Shown here piece by piece: positions 60,487-64,000 of a stretch of DNA of 64,000 bases; positions within the stretch are counted from its first letter, which is position 1, and each line of letters begins with the position of its first letter. A program made the position numbers and the translations under genes. Location: NCBI GenBank assembly GCA_016490735.1, contig JAEMWC010000006.1:1230001-1294000 (forward strand), written 5' to 3'. This DNA is from Pachyseris speciosa (lineage: Eukaryota; Cnidaria; Anthozoa; Scleractinia; Pachyseridae). Below the pieces are notes generated by a model, which did no database searches, was not told the origin of the DNA, and saw only the letters and a program-made list of their open reading frames with translations.

Positions 60487-62849
60487 TTATTTATTTATTT
60501 ATTTATTTATATTATACTTACAGTTTTAAAGAGATGTTTTAAATCAAACTTAAAAATCCGCCAAATCCGCCAAATCCGTCCTTTCCGCCATTAATGGGAA
60601 AAAACATGCCGTGGAAACTTCCAGTACTGATGAGCAGTTAAGTTCACCTTTTTACTAAACACGGCGGAAAAGACGGATTTCACGGATTTTGAAACATTGA
60701 TAGATTTAACTTAGTCATTTCCTTCTATCTCTCCGTGCTCAATGTGATTGCATGTTGTTGCTGGAACGTAAAGGCCTTCGTGTTGTGTTGCATTCTAGGA
60801 AATCGAAGAGGACGCTCTTGATGACAACGGCTTTGATGTGGATAACCCGCAGAAGTATAAAAAGGATAGGTAATACATGTTATTTCTTACTTCATAACAA
60901 TGTGATTGAAACAGAGTGAGTGCCCAACCCTATTAAAAGAGATTTTTTTTGGTGAAAATGTTTTGACTGAAAACAACTGTATGTATATGCGGAATGGTGA
61001 ATAAAAATGAATTGATAAAACATTGAAGAAGACGTTTGTTGCGGTAAAGAGCGCGAACTCAGCATCGAGGCCAGAAACGGAAACTCGTGATTGTACGGGT
61101 GAGTGTAGTCGCTAAGTCGTTGATAAAAGTGAAGGCTAGCCTGCAGGAACAGCCGTAACATATATTTCCGTCTGTAGCCTTCTCCCATTGAAGGCTATCC
61201 AGGCATTCCATCCTGAAGCAGGGTGCAGGTTTCATATAGGGTTATTGACAATTTTCTGTTTTTTTTTCTTTATAGTATCTACCATCGTTCTGACCCTGTT
61301 GAACACACATCAAGCCACTTCACTGCATTTTTCCTGACTTCCATCGCGATGGTGCTTGCTGCATTAGTCATTGTGTATCACAATAGACAGAAGGTACTGT
61401 AGTGTACAGTGGTATTGTCTTTTGATCACTGTCTATACCGTTCACTTGTTCCTTACCTGTTGTTATTATTATCCAGCTGTTTTAGTCATTGTACAGAAAG
61501 CGCACAAAACGAGTACAAATACCCCACGATATTTGTACAGTTGGCTATTGTAAACTTAGCTATTTTTATAGTAGAAAACCTGTTTGACAAGTCGCCGCGT
61601 TAACAACAATCAAAATGGATAATTGCCAACATTTAAAAGTGTAAATAGATTTGACTGTTTTCCTAATTTTTACCTAGATTTTGAAAACTTGTTTGTTGGC
61701 GAAGTACCGAAAATATTGTTTGCTGAAAAGAGTGTAGCAGACATTTCTGGAGGCTGACTGTCGCTGACTGACACTGACTGTCGCTGAAGTTCGCGATTTC
61801 ATCGAAAACCACAAAAACAAACAAGTTAAACGCCACAGAAAAAACAAAGTCAAAATTGACTTTAACGTATGGAATAGATAGTGTTCCTTGATAGTCGAGA
61901 CAGAAAATATGAGAATATATCGTCCACTGAGTGTTAAGTAAGAAGCTGCTCAGTTCGTGCCAACTGCGTTGGCGTTCTTCCACGAAAGTGTGGCCACCAT
62001 TTGCGTGCTTCCGGAACCTTTATCCATAAATTGACGTGCTAAGCACGTTGAGGTCACATACGTATTTGCAGTCCTGTGTATTTGTATTTAAGGTTTTTAA
62101 AAACACGCACGGAAATAAAATTTTTCAAGCAAGGGCAGTTGTTTAACAAACTGGTTTGCCAACTTGACGACACCCTAGCCAATCATGGTCTGCCATGCGC
62201 GTATCAAGCAAAAATCTGTCACACGTTCGCCACTACTTATAAAACGTTTAGTACTAGAAAGTTGAGTAATAAATGTTTTGATGTGTCGTATCGCTGTTTA
62301 CTTTTTGTTTGTATTTTGACTTGAACTAAGGGATCGTCAAAATACAGCACAACTCGTAAAATTACTGATCGATACTGCACACCAAAACAGCTCATAAGAA
62401 ATATTTATTGCCAGTTCTGAAACTTTAACACGTGGCAACTTAATGTTACTGTTTAAAGTTTGAGAGGGGGTTGAAAGAATGTTTTTCCGTGACACCGTTT
62501 GTTCTTCAAGGTCGTCGTCTGGATTGAATTTGGTGCAACTAAGTACAGAAATTTTATTCCTGAAATTAATTCACCTTCCTAATTTCTTTGTTTCGGAGTT
62601 GATTACAAGAACAAAGTTTATCAATTCTTTTTTTAAACAGGCCACGGGGAAGCAATGTTGCCAGGACAGTAACTAGTTAACTGATTTATGTCTATTTTCT
62701 CTCTCTTCTCACAGATCGTTGCAATCATAATGGGCACAAATGACGGTGGCAGCGGAAGGCACGGCTGCAGAAAACTGAAAACGATTGTTGAGGAGGCGAT
62801 GCCTTTGATGAATAGGGCTAACTCGACTTATGTTTATGAGAAATGCTGA
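33248..62849 (+). CDS. TGN38/TGN46-like trans-Golgi membrane protein, gene 2
   Basis: Exon 1, 33248-33356, starts ATG and encodes a signal peptide (LWLILLALYPRTVSSS), ending in phase 1. The repeat exon ends at 46051 at the same AAG|GCAAGT (GC) donor as gene 1. Its acceptor is uncertain: 44385 or 44409 keeps frame, whereas the stronger CCTGCAG at 44369 does not. Last exons are 60799-60869 (71 nt, as in gene 1), 61276-61393 and 62715-62849. With 44385 the protein is 699 aa. The lumen has 27-aa acidic repeats (SEIMKDSESPSS, QDESNAADDKLPVK). The membrane exon has EHTSSHFTAFFLTSIAMVL and YHNRQK. The tail reads IVAIIMGTNDGG and then HGCRKL, so the Tyr of the YxxL signal is Cys here, and it ends TYVYEKC. 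Intron 2 of 14.7 kb is filled with mobile elements. Confidence 0.7.
34060..34435 (+). mobile_element. tRNA-derived SINE (Thr-like head)
   Basis: Head GGTTAGCTCAGTGGTAGAGC with box B GGGTTCAAACCCC, then body ACTGAGG-like GAGGAGAAAGTGCTGCCTTT, GACTTTCTAGTCTTCTCGGA, AAAGAACCCACACACTG, and a (GTAT)n tail ending near 34435. Acceptor and anticodon stems do not pair well, so it is not scored as a tRNA gene. Confidence 0.8.
35026..35807 (+). pseudogene. Penelope-like element, C-terminal part, one premature stop
   Basis: Frame 35026-35580 has NRKPTHTDQYL, VVLPYVKGTSEAL and YKIPCECGKVYIGETGRS with ERIKEHDRD (GIY-YIG). A TGA at 35578-35580 interrupts it. The same frame continues TQSFAVSEHRNATGHCPLWD and KFIDRDPHWYTRK to about 35807, so a single CGA-to-TGA change is a simple explanation. 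The RT palm is absent. Sequence at about 35944-35975 (CCTGATGAAGACC, GGTCGTCAATC) resembles a decayed hammerhead-type end. Confidence 0.8.
36008..36285 (+). mobile_element. Rearranged SINE: inverted tail, truncated head, tail
   Basis: A minus-strand tail (36008-36086) abuts a truncated tRNA-like head (ATCGCACCGGTAATCGCGAG, GGGTTCAAACCCCG) and a normal tail (to about 36285), making a hairpin-forming structure. The tail marks are GCAATTGCATAAATTGCG and ACTGCGAGGATCATTC. Confidence 0.7.
36330..36485 (+). mobile_element. tRNA-derived SINE, same family, complete head
   Basis: Head GGCTTCATAGCTCAGTTGG with box B GGGTTCAAACCCCG; then CTGAA, a T-run, CAGGCTTC and ACTGCGAGGATCATTC. The anticodon arm cannot form a regular 5-bp stem with a 7-nt loop, so it is not a working tRNA. 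Confidence 0.75.
36490..37217. other. No gene recognised (intron 1 of gene 2)
   Basis: Unique-looking AT-rich sequence. No exon with matching phase or recognisable peptide was found. Confidence 0.4.
37222..37657. mobile_element. TTAA-flanked MITE, family AGTGCACC, 436 bp
   Basis: AGTGCACCTAACCCC at the left and TTTGGTGCACT at the right, with TTAA at 37218-37221 and 37658-37661. Internally it has a second inverted pair around GTTTGTGACGTCAAACC. Same termini as 26611-27414. Confidence 0.8.
37662..39910. other. No gene recognised (intron 1 of gene 2)
   Basis: The stretch 38505-38600 is a low-complexity AT palindrome (repeated ATTAATATT). A small inverted pair surrounds GGGCCGTACTGTAGAATACGG near 38938. 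Nothing else could be supported. Confidence 0.4.
39915..40008. mobile_element. 94-bp piggyBac-type MITE
   Basis: CCCTTTCACTCCCAAG and CTTGGGAGTGAAAGGG inverted ends, with TTAA on both sides (39911-39914 and 40009-40012). CCC-starting ends plus TTAA fit the piggyBac group. Confidence 0.85.
40325..40385 (+). repeat. (CAT)n microsatellite
   Basis: ATCATC runs interrupted by CATGCATC. Confidence 0.85.
40564..40820 (+). repeat. Direct duplication of about 125 bp
   Basis: TGTTGAGCACACAGCCAGTG through GCGATCCGGTGCT and the following CTGAGCTTACTGG occur twice in tandem, with a few differences. Confidence 0.8.
40885..41034. repeat. Outer inverted-repeat arm, left
   Basis: Starts GTGCAAGTTATCTCGCAATTTTG and ends near GCAACGCC. 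It is inversely related to 44226-44325 (ends AGAAAATTGCGAGAAAAAATGCAC). The similarity is patchy. Confidence 0.5.
41035..41325. mobile_element. 291-bp MITE, copy 1
   Basis: Ends TACAATCTTGGACAAAA and TTCGTCCAAGATTGTA are inverted, with about 30 bp of imperfect arm each. The interior contains a poly-C run near 41125-41143. The second copy is at 43935-44225. Confidence 0.85.
41973..42510. mobile_element. 538-bp element with poly-G/poly-C termini and 8-bp duplication
   Basis: CCGGG with a long G run then TACTCCC at the left; GGAAGTACC with a long C run then GGGGG at the right. TGAAGAGC flanks both sides (41965-41972 and 42511-42518). The interior repeats AAATAGGGT and similar units about six times. 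The 8-bp duplication fits hAT-type mobility. The homopolymers may be mis-sized. Confidence 0.8.
42519..43934. other. No gene recognised (intron 1 of gene 2)
   Basis: No long frame, no exon pair and no repeat recognised. It lies between the two copies of the 291-bp MITE. Confidence 0.4.
43935..44225. mobile_element. 291-bp MITE, copy 2
   Basis: Nearly identical to 41035-41325, including the poly-C run. GCAACGC follows it directly; GCAACGCC precedes copy 1, so the two copies seem to share one ancestral insertion context. Confidence 0.85.
44530..45960 (+). repeat. Tandem 81-bp coding repeat of gene 2, about 17 units
   Basis: 27-residue units. The central eight or nine are almost identical at the DNA level; units at both ends are diverged. 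The last part before the donor (LQSRDQGESSADDD) resembles the end of the 29-aa repeat of gene 1, linking the two arrays. Confidence 0.9.
46108..46135 (+). repeat. (AAAT)n microsatellite
   Basis: AAATAAATAAAT run just inside intron 2 of gene 2. Confidence 0.85.
46327..46880. promoter_or_regulatory. Array of about 30 GTTCC/GGAAC motifs upstream of recombinase gene A
   Basis: GTTCC or GGAAC occurs about every 15-20 bp, often as palindromes such as GGGAACGTTCCC. The array is conserved in front of copy B (51906-52459), and part of it in copy C (56705-56880). It ends about 380 bp before the start codon. Likely binding sites for an element-encoded DNA-binding protein. Confidence 0.7.
47257..48957 (+). 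CDS. Crypton-like tyrosine recombinase with C2H2 finger and Myb-like C-terminus, copy A (566 aa)
   Basis: Single open frame from ATG 47257. A C2H2 finger has C38, C43, H57 and H62. The middle and C-terminal parts fit a tyrosine recombinase: R299 (KGSRPMTYQYL), K331 (FKTAGKYG), H394 and R397 (IHPTRYRQIVET), H424 (EDQKHSSAV) and nucleophile Y433 (VHYQKQRSRE), so the whole R-K-HxxR-H-Y set is present. Residues about 510-560 resemble a Myb/SANT telobox-type domain (CEDEFLKEGIAKHGFGQW, then GRTADSLKKRA). Such enzymes cut and rejoin DNA through a phosphotyrosine bond; Cryptons use one to move as circles. The copy looks intact. ATTAAA at 49131-49136 may be its polyadenylation signal. The GTTCC array lies upstream, and it converges on a helicase-gene remnant. 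It could also be a domesticated recombinase, but the second, near-identical copy argues for a mobile element. Confidence 0.8.
   Translation: MSEMNKKGKVDWSKIDGSSPKPKRLHLEKDETDSLYHCPIQVCDHDGFKSQRGCRKHVNTKHSWFFFFDEKPVASTKELADDDKASEIAKPPARVLPSFSVCSQIGESFTKWLTGSGGGCKKDRAAQQIVKRCFKFLKFCCEDEEELSFEVLDFSLCSHSLLFKFIDHLQDECKLGHGGRLGYIDAISEMIDFRKINGASDAVLRNLSSTELYLKRARKTVAKMMRLQWTQDLDIETLDARGHWATLEELLEVVTFHLPRYENTVKTCKTSPGQVNPSDLTFATKFVAVYLFIKVKGSRPMTYQYLTVDMIKTAKENGGFIDQKKFKTAGKYGFDSLILTDASMQVLDGFIDFVRPLLKPQCEFVLVTRNGGQHSKLGDVMSKLVFDAIGKYIHPTRYRQIVETQSLNQLTSKEQRILSEDQKHSSAVAKVHYQKQRSREVAAKAHECLQKLQGAKGSELDKEVNTRFRDSTSSSAALAESAESKSVVPPERNAPPTNPLRIQRSQRRALKFTACEDEFLKEGIAKHGFGQWTAILRDPEYTFQEGRTADSLKKRAGLKFSPGSCT
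49239..49508 (-). pseudogene. Truncated 3' end of a helicase-associated gene, element A
   Basis: The minus-strand frame ends STRKRKRPASSQPGHRKAQN and TKYFFSQK. It matches in pattern the end of the gene at 55078-55563 (STTNKKKRKRQSSSQRAVKK, RYITSQK), including FMTP-P upstream. Only about 80 codons remain before the sequence changes to the tandem array at 49493. The similarity to its counterpart is roughly half of residues by eye, far lower than between the two recombinase genes. Confidence 0.65.
49493..50790. repeat. Four tandem units of 360-377 bp
   Basis: Units start at GCGTGGTTAAAATCACAG (49493, 49853, about 50230 and 50605). Each contains CACCAATTTGGTGT, TCGCTATATAT and TTGATGCATTTTAGCCATAA. 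No coding capacity. The CACCAATTTGGTG palindrome recurs once per unit and could be a binding site. Confidence 0.85.
50930..51510. repeat. Two direct copies of a unit of about 265 bp
   Basis: CTCCGTGATATCC followed by GAACTTCCAGTTTGATGTGG and AAGCTCGACTGT occurs at about 51030-51120 and 51297-51380. Each copy is preceded by AACAATGG(G/A)AATAGAATA. Confidence 0.7.
51906..52459. promoter_or_regulatory. GTTCC/GGAAC array, copy B
   Basis: Nearly identical to 46327-46880. The shared segment starts abruptly at CTGCCGG (46184 and 51763). Confidence 0.7.
52835..54525 (+). pseudogene. Tyrosine recombinase gene, copy B, frameshifted
   Basis: Almost identical to copy A. After the codons for LYHC an 11-bp deletion (CCAATACAAGT, with GT repeated at the edges) shifts the frame and removes part of the C2H2 finger. 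The remaining frame, open from 52864, keeps all catalytic residues; HSS has become HSL beside the active-site His. A few other replacements occur (GFIDF to GYIDF, ACEDE to TYEDE). ATTAAA at 54683 may serve polyadenylation. An internal start could in principle still give a recombinase without the finger, so loss of all function is not certain. Confidence 0.75.
55078..59033 (-). pseudogene. Superfamily-3 helicase gene convergent to recombinase B, broken
   Basis: Minus-strand pieces: 59033-58754 (acceptor TTTTTCAG, donor CAG|GTAACA), 58429 to about 57587 (acceptor GATTTTAG, phase 0), then 56682-55650 and 55646-55078. The ATPase part has Walker A GAANSGKTS near 56552-56578, Walker B EVIFVDEA near 56430-56455, a KYQTAKSF segment, motif-C-like MLLTAQQ and an Arg-finger-like MDRRLKNY. 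These fit superfamily 3, which is known from small DNA viruses, virophages and some mobile elements. The first piece is acidic (EEEGSDDADEFSDSS). A 904-bp insertion separates the two halves and a one-step frameshift near 55647 cuts off the C-terminal segment, so this copy is dead. AATAAA on the minus strand at 54994-54999 would suit its 3' end. The 5' end is unresolved. Confidence 0.65.
56683..57586 (+). mobile_element. 904-bp insertion: recombinase gene fragment, copy C
   Basis: Contains the last part of the GTTCC array and the first 111 codons of the recombinase gene (ATG 57251, intact C2H2 finger), cut off after FTKWL. It is flanked by a 72-bp direct duplication (56611-56682 and 57587-57658) with a few substitutions. 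TTTCGTC is repeated four times at its left edge. It interrupts the SF3 helicase frame. Confidence 0.85.
59034..60233. other. 5' side of the helicase gene, partly repeated
   Basis: CCAATTGTGACACGC starts two diverged direct units about 176 bp apart (59445 and 59621). The minus frame 59034-59404 contains a possible upstream exon that I could not join in phase. No other gene was recognised. Confidence 0.4.
60234..60695. repeat. Foldback palindrome with an (AT)n centre
   Basis: Arms of about 185 bp (60234 to about 60425 and 60506-60695) are almost perfect reverse complements, separated by (AT)n and (TTTA)n. Arms include TTTGGCGGATTTGGCGGATT. The structure would extrude as a cruciform. Confidence 0.9.
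61394..62714. other. Last intron of gene 2
   Basis: From CAGAAG|GTACTG to TTCTCACAG. Parts resemble the last intron of gene 1. A short triplication of CTGACTGTCGCTGA-type units occurs near 61756-61785. No other gene was recognised. Confidence 0.6.
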
Positions 62850-62978
62850 GATAACAGTATTTTTTTAACGAGAACATAATTGAGGGTCTTGATGGGGTTC
62901 AGTGTTTAGTGTTATTTGCCCGTTTTCCTTTTCATTGTTTGATGTTTGTTAAAACGTGTTAGAGCAGTCATTTTACTC

Positions 62979-62984
62979 AATAAA
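62979..62984 (+). terminator. Polyadenylation signal of gene 2
   Basis: AATAAA 130 bp after the stop codon, followed by an A-rich stretch. Confidence 0.6.
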
Positions 62985-63466
62985 AAATACAAAAAAAGTA
63001 ATAACATTGTTCAAACTAAGCATTTGGCGTAAATGTAAGAAAAATTTAAATCAAAGACTCCTATGAGCCAACTCATTGATGCACTATAGATAGCAATACC
63101 GTGAAATCTCGCTGTAACGAAAGTTGTTACCCCGTTCGCTCAAGTCTCGGCAACATGAGATCCATCGCTCTGAAACGAAACAAGTGAGCGCAATTTCATC
63201 ATGCCTCATTAATATTCACGAAAATAATGGGACCAGAAGAAATGGTCCTGGATTAGTTTGATCTAGGCCGGGTTTGTTTGGCATTTGTTTGGCAACATTT
63301 GGTTGGCCGAACCTGATGGAAATTTGAGTTCCAAAATTTTTGGTTCTTTGTGTATGCGTTTTATCTTTAAGAGAAAATGTAATAGTGGTGAACAAAGGGA
63401 TTTTACTCACCAAATGACGTAAGAAAACCGGAGTAGGCGTCCACGCCGATTTTTGTTCACGCCTAG

Positions 63467-63647
63467 CCTGCGTAGCTGGCGGTATTGTAGGCGCGGGGAG
63501 TAAAGAGCAACAAAAAGCGAGCGGCGAAGCAGCGAGGAGAACGGGGAGGAGGCTTATGTCGGTATTTTGCCGCTCGTTGTCACGACTTCACCGCTCACTT
63601 TAACGGCTCTTTACTGCGTGCGCCTACAATACCGCCAGCTACGCAGG
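63467..63647. mobile_element. 181-bp MITE with 28-bp perfect inverted ends
   Basis: Left arm 63467-63494 begins CCTGCGTAGCTGGCGG; the right arm 63620-63647 is its exact reverse complement. The interior is GC-rich and non-coding. CTAG motifs flank both sides. Confidence 0.9.
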
Positions 63648-63823
63648 TCGCTAGCTCACGCCAAAACCAGCTCTTCACAATAACTCATCCATACTTCGCA
63701 GCATGAAGGAGTTAAAAGTGACATAATATTTAAGAGTCTGGGCCGAGCTTGTCAGCAAGCGTACCTTCCACATGCCCAATGATTCTACGGCCAGCGGTTT
63801 TCCACCACACCACTGCTTGCAAA

Positions 63824-63988
63824 ATGGCGGCTCCAGCGGGAATAGTAAAGATCTTAGTTAGCTTTTACAAAAGTGGAGAAGAAAATACCTCTGCAAGGCA
63901 CCGAAGTAGAGTACCTTTTGACAAAGCACAAGACAACATTGTTGCAGTGAAAAAGTACTTAAAAGAATTTCTTGGTCTTTCGGAATAG
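63824..63988 (+). CDS. Short open frame or first exon, 54 codons, unknown
   Basis: ATG in a good context (CAAAATGGCGG) begins MAAPAGIVKILVSFYKSG. The peptide is basic and polar with KAQDNIVAVKKYLKEFLGL, which could be a short helix. No domain is recognised. The stop TAG is at 63986-63988. MAAP-type starts are common in real vertebrate and invertebrate first exons, but the window ends too soon to judge. Confidence 0.35.
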   Translation: MAAPAGIVKILVSFYKSGEENTSARHRSRVPFDKAQDNIVAVKKYLKEFLGLSE

Positions 63989-64000
63989 ACTACAAAATTA

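Overview
This window reads as animal genomic DNA, most likely from a stony coral or another anthozoan. It is AT-rich, its genes are split by GT-AG introns, and it is dense in tRNA-derived SINEs, Penelope-like retroelements (PLEs), a LINE and many short inverted-repeat elements. The taxon is an inference from repeat and protein character, not a database result. No bacterial-type operon, CRISPR array, rRNA or convincing functional tRNA gene was seen.

Host genes. The window carries two tandem, same-strand paralogues that I read as trans-Golgi-network membrane proteins (TGN38/TGN46, TGOLN2-like). Gene 1 has a repeat exon at 22597-24290 and exons at 25122-25192, 27831-27945 and 29879-30007. Gene 2 has a signal-peptide exon at 33248-33356, a repeat exon ending at 46051, and exons at 60799-60869, 61276-61393 and 62715-62849. 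Each has a tandem-repeat lumenal domain (29-aa units in gene 1, 27-aa units in gene 2), one membrane span and a short tail. The YRKL sorting motif of gene 1 is CRKL in gene 2. Both repeat exons appear to end at a GC donor. A Kunitz exon (1561-1743) and a 92-codon exon (2535-2810), both phase 1-1, lie upstream and may belong to gene 1 or to a separate gene.

Mobile DNA. 7168-17604 is a 10.4-kb transposon with identical 26-bp terminal inverted repeats and TTAA on both sides, inserted inside a decayed PLE (6331-7167 and 17609-17802). It encodes three genes: a four-exon 1275-aa protein joining an RNase-H/DDE-like core, a helix-turn-helix and a cysteine-protease-like C-terminus; a divergent 145-aa protein; and a 209-aa F-box/LRR-like protein. 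This is my main candidate for an undescribed system. 17988-22353 is a decayed LINE inserted inside a SINE and itself hit by another SINE fragment. 30660-33072 is a palindromic dispersed repeat interrupted by a PLE with 290-bp inverted arms.

The 14.7-kb second intron of gene 2 (46052-60798) holds a second unusual family. It has a Crypton-like tyrosine recombinase gene with a C2H2 finger and a Myb-like C-terminus (copy A 47257-48957 intact, copy B 52835-54525 frameshifted, copy C a fragment). Each recombinase gene is preceded by an array of GTTCC/GGAAC motifs. Convergent to copy B is a broken superfamily-3 helicase gene (55078-59033, minus strand); a truncated relative of its 3' end follows copy A.

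Much of the remaining sequence is intron or intergenic DNA with small MITEs, microsatellites and homopolymer tracts. Exon joins given here were inferred by hand from splice motifs and reading phase and need transcript support.
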